Numbered from the stretch's first letter, positions 46,668 to 57,268 are shown. The stretch: 64,000 nucleotides of DNA from Candidatus Methylomicrobium oryzae (GCF_016745425.1 NZ_JAERVK010000001.1:310001-374000), one strand, 5' to 3'. Translations and numbers: made by a program. The notes: generated by a model from the sequence alone, not told the origin.

Positions 46668-47849
46668 CTACAAACCCCGGCTGATATCCCGCTTGATGTC
46701 CACGATATTTTCAAGGCCGACCGAAACCCTGACCAGACCGTCCCTGATGCCGGCCGCCGCACGGGCTTCCGGCGTCAGGCGGCCGTGCGTCGTGGTCGCG
46801 GGATGCGTGATCGTGGTTTTCACGTCGCCGAGATTGGCGGTGATCGAGATCATTTCGGTCGCATCGATCAATTTCCACGCATGGTCCTTGCCGCCGGCCA
46901 GTTCGAAGCTGACGATTGCGCCGAAATGGCTTTGCTGGGCTTTGGCAAGTTCATGCTGCGGATGCGAAGGCAAACCCGGGTGGTGGACCTTGGCGACGCC
47001 GGGCTGTTGTTCCAGCCATTGGGCGAGCGCCAGCGCGTTGTCGCAGTGGGCTTTCATCCTGACCGCGAGCGATTCGAGGCCGGACAGGAAGGTCCAGGCG
47101 TTGAACGGGCTCATCGTGGCGCCGCCGGTCCGCAGGTACGGATAAATCTGTTTTTCGATGATCTCGTTGTTTGCAACGACCGCGCCGCCGACGCAGCGGC
47201 CGTGGCCGTCGAGGTATTTGGTCGCCGAATGCACGACGATGTCCGCGCCGAGGGTCAGCGGTTTTTGCAGGGCCGGGGTGCAAAAACAGTTGTCGACGAC
47301 CAGCAGGCAACCGTGCCGGTGCGCGATGCCGGCCAATTCGGCAATATCGGCGATTTCGGTCAAGGGATTCGATGGCGTTTCGAGGAACAGGAAGCGCGTG
47401 TTCGACCGGATCGCGGCTTCCCAGGCGGCGGGGTCGGCCAAGTCAACGAAATCGGTTTCGACGCCGAATTTGCCGAAATAGTTCTGGAATAACAGCACGG
47501 TATTGCCGAATACGCCGCGCGAACAGACCACATGATCGCCGGCTTTCAGAATCCCCATCCCGACCGCCATGATCGCGGCCATGCCCGATGCAAATGCGAG
47601 ACAGCGTTCGCCTTTTTCCATCAAGGCCAGCCGTTCCTGGAACGCGGTGACGGTCGGATTCGTGAAGCGCGAATACACGTTGCCGGGCTGTTGGCCGGTA
47701 AAGCGCAACGAGGCTTCCTCCGCGCTGTTGAAAACGTAACTGGAGGTCGGAAAAATCGGGATGCTGTGCTCGCCTTCAGGCGTACGGCGGTGGCCGGCGC
47801 GGACGGCTTGCGTTTCGAGAGAGTAATCGGTCCAGTCGATGTCTTTCAT
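46668..47849 (-). CDS. metZ: O-succinylhomoserine sulfhydrylase
   Basis: A 393-residue PLP enzyme of the Cys/Met metabolism family that makes homocysteine from O-succinylhomoserine and sulfide. The N-terminal FPTSSYVFNSAEEASLRFTG and NVYSRFTNPTVTAFQERLA are typical of MetZ, and the PLP lysine lies in VHSATKYLDGHGRCVGG. The C-terminal SITANLGDVKTTITHPATTTH binds the substrate carboxylate. Start ATG 47849 (MKDIDWTDYSLETQAVRAG). Position downstream of purF is conserved in Pseudomonas and relatives. Confidence 0.94.
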   Translation of the reverse strand: MKDIDWTDYSLETQAVRAGHRRTPEGEHSIPIFPTSSYVFNSAEEASLRFTGQQPGNVYSRFTNPTVTAFQERLALMEKGERCLAFASGMAAIMAVGMGILKAGDHVVCSRGVFGNTVLLFQNYFGKFGVETDFVDLADPAAWEAAIRSNTRFLFLETPSNPLTEIADIAELAGIAHRHGCLLVVDNCFCTPALQKPLTLGADIVVHSATKYLDGHGRCVGGAVVANNEIIEKQIYPYLRTGGATMSPFNAWTFLSGLESLAVRMKAHCDNALALAQWLEQQPGVAKVHHPGLPSHPQHELAKAQQSHFGAIVSFELAGGKDHAWKLIDATEMISITANLGDVKTTITHPATTTHGRLTPEARAAAGIRDGLVRVSVGLENIVDIKRDISRGL

Positions 47850-47943
47850 TGTTTGTCGGGAGGGTAGGCTGGACTGGCGAACACAGCCCAATATTTATGC
47901 AAACGGTTGGGTTGCGAAAAGCAGCAACCCAACCTACAGGTTA

Positions 47944-49449
47944 TCAGCAATTCTGCATTTCGATGATGAAGTTCTGGGCATTGCGCTGGCCTTGCGCATG
48001 ATCGTTGCGCAGGCCTTCGATATGTTCGAGATAGGCGTCGTCGATATCGCCGGTGACGTACTTCTTGCTGAAGCAGGAAGTATCGAAATGCTCGATGGCC
48101 GGATTGCCTTTGCGCACCGCATCGATCAAGTCTTGCAGATCCTGGTAGATGATCCGGTCCGCGCCGATGGCCTTGCCGACTTCTTCTTCGGACAGATTAT
48201 GCGCGATCAGTTCGTGCGCGGCGGGCATGTCGATCCCGTAAACGTTCGGGTAGCGGACCGGCGGCGCGGCGGAGGCGAAATAAACTTTTTTGGCGCCGGC
48301 ATCGCGCGCCATCTGGATGATCTGCTCGGAAGTCGTGCCGCGCACGACCGAATCGTCAACCAGCAGCACGTTTTTGCCTTCGAATTCGAGGCCGATCGCA
48401 TTCAATTTCTGCCGGACCGATTTCTCGCGCATTTTCTGGCCGGGCATGATGAAAGTACGGCCGATATAGCGGTTCTTGATGAAGCCTTCGCGGAATTTGA
48501 CCCCAAGCCGGTTGGCCATTTCGAGTGCCGCGGTGCGGCTGGTGTCCGGGATCGGAATCACCACATCGATGTCGTGATCGGGCCATTCGCGCAAGATTTT
48601 TTGCGCGAGTTTTTCGCCCATCCGGAGGCGGGCCTTGTAAACCGAAATGTCGTCGATGATCGAGTCGGGGCGCGCGAAATAGACATATTCGAAAATGCAC
48701 GGGCAATGGTCGACCGTATCCGCGCATTGCCGTGTATGCAGTTCGCCGGATTGTTCGATGAAGACGGCCTCGCCGGGCTCGATGTCGCGGATCAGATTAA
48801 AACCGAGCACATCGAGCGCGACGCTTTCGGAGGCGATCATGAATTCGGAGCCTTTGTCGGTCTTGCGCTCGCCGTACACGACCGGGCGGATGCCGTGCGG
48901 GTCGCGAAAGCCCAGGATGCCGAAGCCGGTGATCATCACCACGACCGCATACGCCCCGCGGCAGCGGCGATGTACCCCGCGCACCGCTTCGAACACGTCG
49001 TCGACGGTCAGGCTGAGTTTGCCGAGATTCTGCAGTTCGTGCGCGAACACGTTCAGCAGCACTTCGGAGTCGGAATCGGTATTGATATGGCGCTGATCTT
49101 CGACGAACAGCGCTTTTTTCAATTCATCGGTGTTGGTGAGATTGCCGTTGTGCGCGAGCGTCAGGCCGAACGGCGAGTTCACATAAAAAGGCTGGGCCTC
49201 GGCCGAGCTGGTGCAGCCGGCCGTCGGATAACGGACATGCGCGATACCCATGGTGCCTTTCAGTTTCAGCATGTGCGCGTTGGTGAATACGTCCCGGGCC
49301 AGGCCGTTCTCCTTACGCAAATGCAGGCGCCCGTTCTCGCAGGTTACGATACCGGCGGCATCCTGTCCCCGATGCTGCAGCACCGTGAGGGCGTCGAACA
49401 ACTCCTGGTTGACGTTTTGATGGGAAACAATTCCAGCAATACCACACAT
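47944..49449 (-). CDS. purF: Amidophosphoribosyltransferase
   Basis: A 501-residue enzyme catalysing the first step of purine synthesis (PRPP + glutamine to phosphoribosylamine). Translation must start at ATG 49449, because the following Cys ([11 protein letters not shown]) becomes the N-terminal nucleophile of the glutaminase domain. Other motifs are [21 protein letters not shown], and the PRPP loop [19 protein letters not shown]. It lies 26 bases after cvpA, in the conserved order cvpA-purF-metZ. Confidence 0.97.
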   Translation of the reverse strand: MCGIAGIVSHQNVNQELFDALTVLQHRGQDAAGIVTCENGRLHLRKENGLARDVFTNAHMLKLKGTMGIAHVRYPTAGCTSSAEAQPFYVNSPFGLTLAHNGNLTNTDELKKALFVEDQRHINTDSDSEVLLNVFAHELQNLGKLSLTVDDVFEAVRGVHRRCRGAYAVVVMITGFGILGFRDPHGIRPVVYGERKTDKGSEFMIASESVALDVLGFNLIRDIEPGEAVFIEQSGELHTRQCADTVDHCPCIFEYVYFARPDSIIDDISVYKARLRMGEKLAQKILREWPDHDIDVVIPIPDTSRTAALEMANRLGVKFREGFIKNRYIGRTFIMPGQKMREKSVRQKLNAIGLEFEGKNVLLVDDSVVRGTTSEQIIQMARDAGAKKVYFASAAPPVRYPNVYGIDMPAAHELIAHNLSEEEVGKAIGADRIIYQDLQDLIDAVRKGNPAIEHFDTSCFSKKYVTGDIDDAYLEHIEGLRNDHAQGQRNAQNFIIEMQNC

Positions 49450-49475
49450 ATCGATAAGTCCAAGCCTTAAAAAAA

Positions 49476-50006
49476 TCAAGAATAACGAAGAAAGTCCGAG
49501 AATCCGGACGGAAAACGGGTCTTTAGCCACACGACCGCATTCTGGAAATGCGGCAGCAGCATCGACTCATGCCACCAGTTCTCCCTGGGCAGCGGCGTGA
49601 GCCCGGCAAAAATCACGATCAGGTTGATGAACAGCAAGCCGCGAAACAGGGCGACGGGTAGGCCGGCGAAATGGCCGAAAAGCGAAGGATAAGTCCGTTT
49701 TTTTTTGAAATTCTGGATAAAAAATATTATTGTGCCCAGCGTCAGCGTGAGCACGAACAGGATCGCGAACGCGGCCGCAATTTCTGCCTTCGGATTCGGG
49801 AATTCCGAGCGGATTGCGCGGGTGTAGGCGTCCGCAAAATACCAGCCGATCGCGGCGGCAATCAGCCAGCAGGTCAGCGAACGCGTCTCCAGCGCCGCGC
49901 CGCGCAGCAGGCCGATCAACAGAAAGATCGTCAGCACTACCACAATCGCATAATCAATCCACAGCATTTTCACAAAAAACTGGGCCATGAACTGGACCAT
50001 CGCCAT
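49476..50006 (-). CDS. cvpA: CvpA family membrane protein
   Basis: A 176-residue inner-membrane protein with four hydrophobic helices. The family core [23 protein letters not shown] and the later [19 protein letters not shown] are recognisable. CvpA is linked to colicin V production and envelope homeostasis; the biochemical role is unknown. The start overlaps the dedD stop (TGATG at 50006). ATG 49967 at MLWIDYAI is an alternative start closer to E. coli CvpA. It is in the operon before purF. Confidence 0.9.
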   Translation of the reverse strand: MAMVQFMAQFFVKMLWIDYAIVVVLTIFLLIGLLRGAALETRSLTCWLIAAAIGWYFADAYTRAIRSEFPNPKAEIAAAFAILFVLTLTLGTIIFFIQNFKKKRTYPSLFGHFAGLPVALFRGLLFINLIVIFAGLTPLPRENWWHESMLLPHFQNAVVWLKTRFPSGFSDFLRYS

Positions 50007-50833
50007 CACTCAGCCAGAATGATCGTCTTGATGTTCTGTTGGTTCAAGCGGTTTCTGATCTCGAGCGCGCGCTGTTTGCTTAGTTCGGGGCCGATCTTCA
50101 GACGGTAAATAGGGCCTTTGTCGGTTGATAAGGTTTCCAAGGCGGCCGGAAAACCGAGTTTGCGCAGTTTGTCGCGTTGCGAAAGCGCATTTTCCTTTTT
50201 GGTGAAGCTGCCCGCCTGGATATTCCAGCGTTCGAATTTTGCCGCGCTTTTCGGCGCTGCCTTTGCCGGCGTCTCTGCGGGTTCCAGCGGGACAGGTTCA
50301 ACTGCGGCAGACTCGCTAACGCTTTCGGTTCGGCGGGGAACCGGAGCGGTTTTCGGCGCAGCCGTTTCGACCGGGGAAACGGCCGCAGGTGAAGTGCGGT
50401 CTATCGTCGGTTCCGGTGCAGGAGCCGGCGGGACGGCTTCGATGTCTTCATCCGGCGCATTCTCGGCATCGGCGGCGACGTCTACTTCGGCAGGCGGCTC
50501 GTAATCGGCAGGTGCATTTTCCTGAAGGCCGGGCTCGATCTTTTCGACGCCTCCCGCAGTAACATTCAGAGTCGCTGCAGAGGGATTATTACCGGAGGGG
50601 GAAGCGGCGGGCGAGAGGGCATTGCCGGAGGCGCTCTCTATGCTCGCCGCATCGGTAGGCAGTTTGCTTTCGGGACCATTCGGCGAACCGGCAGGCGGTT
50701 CGGGAATCGTCATTTCGCTGACTGCCTGGCCACTGGTGTCGACCGGGTCGTCGAACAGCATCGGGATAAAAATGGCGGCAAGCGCCGTGACGACAGCCGC
50801 TCCGATCAATCGTTGTTTCAGTTCTTGATCCAT
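50006..50833 (-). CDS. dedD: SPOR domain cell-division protein (DedD-like)
   Basis: A 275-residue single-pass membrane protein. A short cytoplasmic segment MDQELKQRL precedes the helix IGAAVVTALAAIFIPMLF. A long Pro/Ala/Glu-rich periplasmic linker (about 30-195) follows, with a C-terminal SPOR domain of about 75 residues (WNIQAGSFTKKENALSQRDK, GPIYRLKIGPELSKQRALE). SPOR domains bind denuded peptidoglycan at the septum. Start ATG 50833 is five bases after folC; a GTG at 50845 overlapping folC is less likely. Position between folC and cvpA is the conserved one for dedD. Confidence 0.92.
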   Translation of the reverse strand: MDQELKQRLIGAAVVTALAAIFIPMLFDDPVDTSGQAVSEMTIPEPPAGSPNGPESKLPTDAASIESASGNALSPAASPSGNNPSAATLNVTAGGVEKIEPGLQENAPADYEPPAEVDVAADAENAPDEDIEAVPPAPAPEPTIDRTSPAAVSPVETAAPKTAPVPRRTESVSESAAVEPVPLEPAETPAKAAPKSAAKFERWNIQAGSFTKKENALSQRDKLRKLGFPAALETLSTDKGPIYRLKIGPELSKQRALEIRNRLNQQNIKTIILAE

Positions 50834-50837
50834 TTCG

Positions 50838-52112
50838 TCATTCACCTTTATCTAGCGCGGAGAGGCAATCGGATACCAAAAAGAAAGAGCCAAAAACCAG
50901 CAGCAGATCGCCTTCTTGCAACTGGGTTTTTGCGGCGGCGAAGGCTTCGTTGAAGGTCTGAAAGCCGAAATGCGCGGCGGAGATTCCGCACTGTTCGAAG
51001 ATTGAGCGCATTTGCGCCTCATTAGCCGCCCGGGGATTCGTCAAAGGAGCGAAAAACCAGTCGTAAACCAGCGGATTCATCAGTTCGAGCACGCCTTTGA
51101 TGTCCTTGTCTTTCATCATCGAAAACAGCGCGCGGACACGGTAATGCCGGCAATGTTCCCGCAGGTATTCGACCAAAGTTTTTACGGCTTCCGGATTATG
51201 CCCCACGTCCAACAGAAAGGGAATTTTATCATTAATTAACTGAAAACGGCCGGCCAGTTTTACATTTTCGAGGCTTTGCCGGATCGCCGCAATGTCGACC
51301 GGTAGAATCGGCGACAATTGACGGACCGCCAGAATCGCTGAGGCCGCGTTCCGGTATTGGTGTTCCCCTTTCAGCGACGGAGGCGGCAGATTTTCCAGCG
51401 ATTGATCAGCGCAGCGCCAATGCCAGCCGTTCGCGGTTTTCCGGTAGCCGAATTCCTTGCCGATGCGGAAAAGTTTGGCGTTTTTGTTTTGGGCGCATTG
51501 CAAGAGCGAGGCGGGCGGCTCTGGGTCGCCGACAATCGCCGGTATGCCGGCACGGAAGATGCCTGCCTTTTCGGCACCGATCGCTTCGCGGGTCTGGCCG
51601 AGCCAGTCGACATGATCGATCCCGATACTGCTGATCAGCGCCACATCCGGATCGATGATATTGACGGCGTCGAGGCGGCCTCCCATGCCGACTTCCAGGA
51701 TCTGGATATCGACGCGGCGACGGGAAAAAATGTCGAGCGCAGCGAGTGTACTGAATTCGAAATAACTCAAGGAGGTGTCGTCGCGGACCGCTTCGATCCG
51801 GGCGAATGCCTCGCAGATCAACTCATCGGCGGCCGGGAGGCCGTCGATTTTGATGCGTTCGTTGTAGCGTAGAATATGCGGCGAGGTATAGGCGCCGACC
51901 CGGTAGCCCTGCGCCCGGTAAATCGTTTCGAGATAAGCAACGCAGGAGCCTTTGCCGTTAGTGCCGGCGACGGTGATCGTAACCGGTTTCCGGTAATCCG
52001 GATCGAGCGCGGCGAAAACGCGCGCGGCGCGTTCCAGGCCCATGTCGATTGCTAAAGGATGCAGGCTTTCCTGCCAGGTCAGCCAGTCCTTTAGCGTATT
52101 GAAACGCGGCAT
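50838..52112 (-). CDS. folC: Dihydrofolate synthase/folylpolyglutamate synthase
   Basis: A 424-residue Mur-ligase-family enzyme that adds glutamate to dihydropteroate and to tetrahydrofolates. The ATP loop VAGTNGKGSCVAYLE, the carbamoyl-lysine region LEVGMGGRLDAVN, the SSIGIDHVDWLG Mg site and the C-terminal LLDVGHNPEA are all present. ATG 52112 was chosen over a TTG one codon upstream. It follows accD by about 20 bases. Confidence 0.96.
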   Translation of the reverse strand: MPRFNTLKDWLTWQESLHPLAIDMGLERAARVFAALDPDYRKPVTITVAGTNGKGSCVAYLETIYRAQGYRVGAYTSPHILRYNERIKIDGLPAADELICEAFARIEAVRDDTSLSYFEFSTLAALDIFSRRRVDIQILEVGMGGRLDAVNIIDPDVALISSIGIDHVDWLGQTREAIGAEKAGIFRAGIPAIVGDPEPPASLLQCAQNKNAKLFRIGKEFGYRKTANGWHWRCADQSLENLPPPSLKGEHQYRNAASAILAVRQLSPILPVDIAAIRQSLENVKLAGRFQLINDKIPFLLDVGHNPEAVKTLVEYLREHCRHYRVRALFSMMKDKDIKGVLELMNPLVYDWFFAPLTNPRAANEAQMRSIFEQCGISAAHFGFQTFNEAFAAAKTQLQEGDLLLVFGSFFLVSDCLSALDKGE

Positions 52113-52133
52113 CAACGGTGGGATCGCAATCGG

Positions 52134-53090
52134 CTATTGGTCTTCTACGACTTGGCTTTCGCCGGGCACTTCGTCGACGGTTTCCGGCTCCGGATTCTGA
52201 AGATATTCCAGGCGCGCCAGCGCTTCGGTTTTTACAGGGGACAAAATGCTCAGAACGCTCGCGATTTTGTCGCGGATATCGCGGCGGTCGATGATCATGT
52301 CGACCGCGCCGTGTTCCTGCAAAAATTCGCTGCGTTGAAAGCCTTCCGGCAGCTTTTCACGCACGGTCTGTTCGATGACGCGGGGGCCGGCGAAGCCGAT
52401 CAGTGCGTTCGGTTCGGCGGCATTAATGTCGCCCAGCATCGCCAGGCTCGCCGAAACGCCGCCCATGGTCGGATCGGTCATAAACGAAATATACGGAATG
52501 CCGGCCTCGGACAGTTTGGTCAGCGCGGCGCTGGTCTTCGCCATCTGGAACAGCGAAAACAAGGATTCCTGCATCCGGGCGCCGCCGCTTGCGGTAAACA
52601 CGATGAAGGGACAGCCGAGTTCCAGGCTCTTGTTTACGCCGCGCATGAAGCGCTCGCCGACGACCGATCCCATCGAGCCGCCCATGAAGTTGAAATCAAA
52701 TGCGGCCGCGACGATGTCGGAACCCTTCAGTTTGCCTTTCATTACGACCAGAGCGTCGTTTTCTTTCGTCTGCTTTTGCGCCTGAGCGATACGGTCCTTA
52801 TATTTCTTGCTGTCCCGGAATTTCAATGGGTCGGTCGGCTTAATGCCTTTGCCGATTTCCTCCCGATTTTCTGCGTCCAGGAAAATGTCCAGCCGAGTCC
52901 GCGCCGAAATGCGCATATGATGTTCGCATTTCGGACAAACATGCAGATTTCTTTCCAGCTCCAGCGCATAAAGAATTGCATTGCAGTTGGGACATTTATT
53001 CCACAACCCTTCAGGCACGGCTCCTTTTTTATTGGAGTTTTCCGTTCTGATGGTAGACGGAACCAGTTTCTGAAACCAACTCATTGTCAT
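52134..53090 (-). CDS. accD: Acetyl-CoA carboxylase carboxyltransferase subunit beta
   Basis: A 318-residue subunit of the first enzyme of fatty-acid synthesis. The N-terminal zinc ribbon is complete ([23 protein letters not shown]). The carboxyltransferase core has [46 protein letters not shown] and [18 protein letters not shown]. Two ATGs (53090 and 53084) are possible; a gagg ribosome site five bases before 53090 favours the first. It follows trpA after 114 bases containing a hairpin. Confidence 0.96.
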   Translation of the reverse strand: MTMSWFQKLVPSTIRTENSNKKGAVPEGLWNKCPNCNAILYALELERNLHVCPKCEHHMRISARTRLDIFLDAENREEIGKGIKPTDPLKFRDSKKYKDRIAQAQKQTKENDALVVMKGKLKGSDIVAAAFDFNFMGGSMGSVVGERFMRGVNKSLELGCPFIVFTASGGARMQESLFSLFQMAKTSAALTKLSEAGIPYISFMTDPTMGGVSASLAMLGDINAAEPNALIGFAGPRVIEQTVREKLPEGFQRSEFLQEHGAVDMIIDRRDIRDKIASVLSILSPVKTEALARLEYLQNPEPETVDEVPGESQVVEDQ

Positions 53091-53168
53091 TGTGCCTCGT
53101 TGCGCGCTTTAACGCGGTTGTCGTGTAACTACTCACCCCCAGAGTCAAATACTCGAGTAAGCGTGAAG

Positions 53169-53189
53169 CCCCTCTTTGAAAAAGAGGGG
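53169..53189. repeat. Perfect hairpin between trpA and accD
   Basis: cccctcttt-gaa-aaagagggg forms a nine-base perfect stem in the 114-base gap. It continues as taggggagattttttt, text also seen near 46316 and 46573. Read on the minus strand, the T-run precedes the hairpin, so it does not look like a terminator for trpA. It is more likely a dispersed repeat or an RNA-processing hairpin. Confidence 0.6.
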
Positions 53190-53204
53190 TAGGGGAGATT
53201 TTTT

Positions 53205-54008
53205 TTAATTATCCATGGCCTGGCGCATCGCGCTCAGCATGGCGATGATTGCGCTTTTGGCGCGTTCGGGATCGTCCGGATTCGCTTCGATATGGCTGAT
53301 CAACGCACTGCCGACCACGACGCCATCGCCGATGCCGGCGACGGTTCTGGCGGTCTCCGCATCTTTCACGCCGAAGCCGATGCCGACCGGTAGGCTGGCG
53401 TTCGCGCGGATCTCCTTGAGTTTTTGCTCTACATCGGCGGTGTTCAAATGCCCCGCGCCGGTGACGCCTTTCAGCGATACATAATAAAGGTAACCCGATC
53501 CGATCTCACCCATTTTTTTGATCCGTTCCGCGCTGCTGTTCGGCGCCAGCAAAAAGATCGTATCGATGTCGCGCGCCTTCAATTCGGCGGCGCAAGCTTC
53601 GCCTTCCTCGGGCGGCAGGTCGACGGTCAGCACGCCGTCGACATCGGCCCGCTGTGCGGCATTGGCAAAGCCCTCATAGCCCATCGCTTCGATCGGGTTC
53701 AGATAGCCCATCAGCACCAGCGGCGTTTTGGTATCGGTGCGCCGAAACTCCATCGCGATTTCCAGCGTACGACGCAGGCTCATTTTGTGTGCGAGCGCGC
53801 GTTCGCTGGCGCGCTGGATCACCGGGCCGTCGGCCATCGGATCGGAAAACGGCACACCCAGTTCGATTACGTCGGCACCGGCCTTTACCATTGCATGCAT
53901 CATGGGCACCGTGAAAGCGGGGTTCGGATCGCCCGCGGTAATGAACGGGATCAGCGCCTTGCGGCCGTTTTGGGACAGTTCTTCGAATTTGGCGGCTAAT
54001 CGGCTCAC
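53205..54008 (-). CDS. trpA: Tryptophan synthase alpha chain
   Basis: A 267-residue TIM-barrel subunit that cleaves indole-3-glycerol phosphate. Catalytic Glu and Asp are in [19 protein letters not shown]; the phosphate site includes [11 protein letters not shown]. Family motifs [10 protein letters not shown] and [12 protein letters not shown] are present. It starts with GTG overlapping the trpB stop by four bases (GTGA), so translation is coupled for the alpha2beta2 complex. Confidence 0.97.
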   Translation of the reverse strand: MSRLAAKFEELSQNGRKALIPFITAGDPNPAFTVPMMHAMVKAGADVIELGVPFSDPMADGPVIQRASERALAHKMSLRRTLEIAMEFRRTDTKTPLVLMGYLNPIEAMGYEGFANAAQRADVDGVLTVDLPPEEGEACAAELKARDIDTIFLLAPNSSAERIKKMGEIGSGYLYYVSLKGVTGAGHLNTADVEQKLKEIRANASLPVGIGFGVKDAETARTVAGIGDGVVVGSALISHIEANPDDPERAKSAIIAMLSAMRQAMDN

Positions 54009-55207
54009 AGTAAAATTCCCTCGCGTTTGGCCATCGTCTGCATATCTTTGTCGCCGCGGCCGGACAGATTGACAATGATGATCTGGTCTTTGTTCATCGT
54101 CGGCGCCAGCTTCATCGTATAGGCCATCGCATGGCTCGATTCGAGCGCCGGAATGATGCCTTCCATGCGAGTCAGCGCGTAGAAGCCTTCGAGTGCTTCG
54201 TCGTCGGTGATCGCGACATAGTTCGCGCGGCCGGTGTCTTTTAGCCAGGAATGCTCGGGGCCGACGCCCGGATAGTCGAGTCCTGCCGAGATCGAATGGG
54301 TTTCGATGATTTCGCCGTCGTCGTCGGCCATCAGATAGGTGCGGTTGCCGTGCAGTACACCTGGGCGGCCTGCCGACAGCGGCGCGGAATGACGTCCGGT
54401 TTCAATCCCGTCGCCGGCCGCTTCGACGCCGTACATTTTGACGCTCTCGTCGTCGATAAACGGATAGAACAGGCCGATCGCGTTCGAGCCGCCGCCGACG
54501 CAGGCGACCAGCGCGTCGGGCAGGCGTCCGGTCATTTCCTGGCATTGCTGCTTCGCTTCGCGGCCGAGAATGGCCTGGAAGTCGCGGACCATGGCCGGGT
54601 AAGGGTGCGGACCCGCAACCGTGCCGATGATATAAAAGGTGTTATCGACATTGGTCACCCAATCGCGAAGCGCTTCGTTCAGTGCGTCTTTCAGCGTTTT
54701 CGAACCGGATTCGACCGCGACGACTTTCGCGCCCAAGAGCTTCATCCGGTAGACGTTCAGCGATTGGCGAGCGACATCGACCGCGCCCATGTAAACGACG
54801 CATTCGAGGCCAAGACGGGCCGCCACGGTCGCGGTCGCGACGCCGTGCTGGCCGGCGCCGGTTTCGGCGATGATCCGGGTCTTGCCCATCCGCTTGGCGA
54901 GCAGGGCCTGGCCGACGGTGTTGTTGATCTTGTGCGAGCCGGTATGGTTCAGGTCTTCGCGTTTCAGGTAGATCTGCGCGCCGCCGAGTTCGCGGCTCCA
55001 GCGTTCGGCATAGTACAGCGGCGACGGCCGGCCGACGTAATGCTGCAGATCGGCATCCAGTTCGGCCAGAAAGTCGGAGTCCTGCAAATAGCGGTGGTAG
55101 GCTTCGTTAAGTTCTTGGATCGGCCGAATCAGCGTTTCCGCGACGAACGTTCCGCCGTAGGGGCCGAAATGCCCCCGCGCGTCGGGCATATTGTATTTAT
55201 TTGTCAT
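54005..55207 (-). CDS. trpB: Tryptophan synthase beta chain
   Basis: A 400-residue PLP enzyme joining indole and serine. The PLP lysine is in [20 protein letters not shown]. Other motifs are [33 protein letters not shown] and [17 protein letters not shown]. Length and sequence fit the TrpB1 type. It overlaps trpF by 11 bases and trpA by four. Confidence 0.98.
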   Translation of the reverse strand: MTNKYNMPDARGHFGPYGGTFVAETLIRPIQELNEAYHRYLQDSDFLAELDADLQHYVGRPSPLYYAERWSRELGGAQIYLKREDLNHTGSHKINNTVGQALLAKRMGKTRIIAETGAGQHGVATATVAARLGLECVVYMGAVDVARQSLNVYRMKLLGAKVVAVESGSKTLKDALNEALRDWVTNVDNTFYIIGTVAGPHPYPAMVRDFQAILGREAKQQCQEMTGRLPDALVACVGGGSNAIGLFYPFIDDESVKMYGVEAAGDGIETGRHSAPLSAGRPGVLHGNRTYLMADDDGEIIETHSISAGLDYPGVGPEHSWLKDTGRANYVAITDDEALEGFYALTRMEGIIPALESSHAMAYTMKLAPTMNKDQIIIVNLSGRGDKDMQTMAKREGILL

Positions 55208-55835
55208 AATTTATTGTGTCACCCTTATTAACTTCTGTTAAAAACGCCGCCATTCGGACTGCGTCTTTAACGCCTTTAGCCGCTTCCACCCCGCTGCTGA
55301 CATCCAGCGCATAAGGTTTAACCGTCCGTACCGCATCACAGGCGTTTTCCGGATTCAAGCCGCCCGCCAAAATGATCGGCAAGCCGCATTGTTCAGGAAT
55401 CATGTTCCAGTCGAAAAGGCTGCCGGTGCCGCCTTTCGCATCCGGATGCCACGCGTCGAGCAAGAGTCCCGCCGCATCGTGATATTGCCGCGCCAGCTCT
55501 GCGATATCGGTGCCGGGCTTGACCCTGACCGCCTTGATATAAGGTTTGCGGTAAAGCCTGCAGTCCTCGGGCGCCTCATCGCCGTGAAACTGCAGGCAAT
55601 CGATCGGCACGTGCTGCAGAATTTCCCGTATCCGCGCCTCTTTCTCATCGACGAACAACGCGACGGTCGTCGTGAACGCGGGCAGGGCGTCGGTTATTCG
55701 AAGCGCCCGATCAATGTCGACGTTGCGCGGGCTCGGCGGATAAAACACCAGGCCGACCGCATCGGCGCCGAGCAACGCGGCCTGTCTCGCGTCCTCGGCA
55801 CGCGTAAAACCGCAAATTTTAACGCGAGTTCGCAT
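55197..55835 (-). CDS. trpF: Phosphoribosylanthranilate isomerase
   Basis: A 212-residue TIM-barrel isomerase of tryptophan synthesis. The catalytic cysteine is in [13 protein letters not shown] and the catalytic aspartate in [28 protein letters not shown] and [12 protein letters not shown] are further signatures. ATG 55835 begins the conserved sequence; a longer frame upstream is not conserved. It is the first gene of the minus-strand cluster seen here, so the operon promoter should lie in 55836-56189. Confidence 0.96.
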   Translation of the reverse strand: MRTRVKICGFTRAEDARQAALLGADAVGLVFYPPSPRNVDIDRALRITDALPAFTTTVALFVDEKEARIREILQHVPIDCLQFHGDEAPEDCRLYRKPYIKAVRVKPGTDIAELARQYHDAAGLLLDAWHPDAKGGTGSLFDWNMIPEQCGLPIILAGGLNPENACDAVRTVKPYALDVSSGVEAAKGVKDAVRMAAFLTEVNKGDTINYDK

Positions 55836-56189
55836 AAAGTGATATGGGAATTTAAGAAAAAAACCAAGCCCTATAGAATACCATAAAAGGCGGCCGTGCT
55901 TGATTCCGAAAATTCGCCGGTTCTGGATCGGGGGATTTTTTAAATTCAAACCGAAACATGGCCGATTTTCGCTACATTTGCAGAGGCCAGGCTTTCAGAT
56001 AAAGTTGCGCCATTTGAATAAGTCCGTGCTTCATTTACAATGGACGGTTTGTTGTCTCGGCTGAACAGAGTGCGGCCGGAGGCTTGCCAGGCTTCGAAAA
56101 TCTGGCCGGTTTATGATGGACAATGTGCAAAATATGCTTTGATCGGTGCGTTAAAAAACGATGCCGGCAATGACGGTTGGATGAGATAG
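55836..56189. other. Divergent promoter region between trpF and the oxidoreductase gene
   Basis: 354 bases. It must contain promoters for the trp-accD-purF cluster (minus) and the 56190 gene (plus). I saw no leader peptide with Trp codons, no attenuator hairpins and no clear promoter pair. Confidence 0.5.
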
Positions 56190-57119
56190 ATGAAAAAATT
56201 AAGATGCGCGGTAATCGGCACAGGCTACCTTGGCAAGTTTCACGCGGAAAAATACGCTTCGCTGCCGGACTGCGAGCTGGCCGCGGTGGTCGATATCGAC
56301 GAGGCGGCCGCCCATAACATTGCGGAGAAACACGGCGCGAAGGCGGTGACCGACTACCGGGAGCTCTTGGGTCAGATCGATGCGGTCAGCGTAGTCGTGC
56401 CGACCACGCTGCATCATCGGGTGGCGAAGGATTTTCTATCCGCCGGCGCGCACGTGCTGGTCGAAAAACCGATTACCGTCACGCTGGAGGAGGCCGACGA
56501 GCTAATCGCGATTGCGGATCAAGAAAGCCGGATCTTGCAGGTCGGCCATCTGGAGCGTTTCAATCCGGCCGTGCTCGGGCTCGACAAGGAAGAAAAGCCG
56601 CTGTTCATTGAGTCGCACCGGCTGGCGCCGTTCAATCCACGCGCGAACGACGTCAGCGTGGTACTCGATTTGATGATTCACGACATCGATATCATTCTGG
56701 CTTTGGTCGATTCGGAAGTCGAGCGGATCGATGCAAGCGGCACGGCAGTGCTGACACAGGGCACCGATATTGCGAACGCGCGTCTGTTGTTCAAAAACGG
56801 CTGCGTCGCGAATGTGACCGCCAGTCGGATCAGTATGAAGCTGGAACGCAAAATGCGCCTGTTCCGGCCGTCTTCGTACGTGTCGGTCGACTTCCAGAAC
56901 CGCGTCTTGACCAAGCACCGCACCGGCGACAAGGAAATGTTTCCCGGCATTCCCGAGATCGTGACCGAAGAGTCGGTATTTGCGACCAGCGACGCGCTGC
57001 TGGAAGAAATCCGGCATTTTATCGCCTGCATACAAACCGGCGAAAAGCCGCTGGTGCCGGGCGAGGCGGGCAGAAGAGCGCTGGCGACTGCAATCAGGAT
57101 TACCGAACTCCTGAATTAA
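56190..57119 (+). CDS. Gfo/Idh/MocA-family NAD-dependent sugar oxidoreductase, GnnA candidate
   Basis: A 309-residue dehydrogenase. The Rossmann motif AVIGTGYLGKFHAEKYASL, the cofactor/substrate loop HVLVEKPITVTLEEADELI and the catalytic histidine in VVLDLMIHDIDIILAL are present. It is followed by a DegT aminotransferase. A Gfo/Idh oxidoreductase plus a DegT aminotransferase is the makeup of the GnnA-GnnB pair that converts UDP-GlcNAc to its 3-amino analogue for amide-linked lipid A; the roughly 310- and 365-residue sizes also match. A WbpB/WbpE-like role in polysaccharide sugar synthesis is the main alternative. lpxA is not in the window to support the lipid A assignment. Confidence 0.85.
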   Translation: MKKLRCAVIGTGYLGKFHAEKYASLPDCELAAVVDIDEAAAHNIAEKHGAKAVTDYRELLGQIDAVSVVVPTTLHHRVAKDFLSAGAHVLVEKPITVTLEEADELIAIADQESRILQVGHLERFNPAVLGLDKEEKPLFIESHRLAPFNPRANDVSVVLDLMIHDIDIILALVDSEVERIDASGTAVLTQGTDIANARLLFKNGCVANVTASRISMKLERKMRLFRPSSYVSVDFQNRVLTKHRTGDKEMFPGIPEIVTEESVFATSDALLEEIRHFIACIQTGEKPLVPGEAGRRALATAIRITELLN

Positions 57120-57127
57120 GATTATAT

Positions 57128-57199
57128 GTAGGGTGGATAAGCGAAGCGCATCCACCGTGGTGGCAGCGTTGGTGGATGCGCTTCGCTTATCCACCCTAC
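57128..57199. repeat. Perfect 29-base inverted repeat (REP-like hairpin)
   Basis: The arms 57128-57156 (gtagggtggataagcgaagc..) and 57171-57199 are exact reverse complements separated by 14 bases. The motif 'gtagggtgga' also occurs at about 44956, suggesting a dispersed REP family. It sits between the oxidoreductase and the aminotransferase and could form a strong RNA stem within their transcript. Confidence 0.75.
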
Positions 57200-57268
57200 C
57201 TTCAACCTCATCGTTCCCACGCAGCGAGGGAATGATAATTTTTTCTATAAACTCAAGGTTTGAAAAAA

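Noticed and set aside
47839-49470. 543-codon + strand open frame opposite purF
   Set aside because: It mirrors the purF coding frame in GC-rich DNA. The minus strand has a complete amidophosphoribosyltransferase with catalytic Cys2, and the + translation has no family features.
54251-55231. 326-codon + strand frame opposite trpB
   Set aside because: Antisense shadow of trpB, which has all PLP-site motifs.
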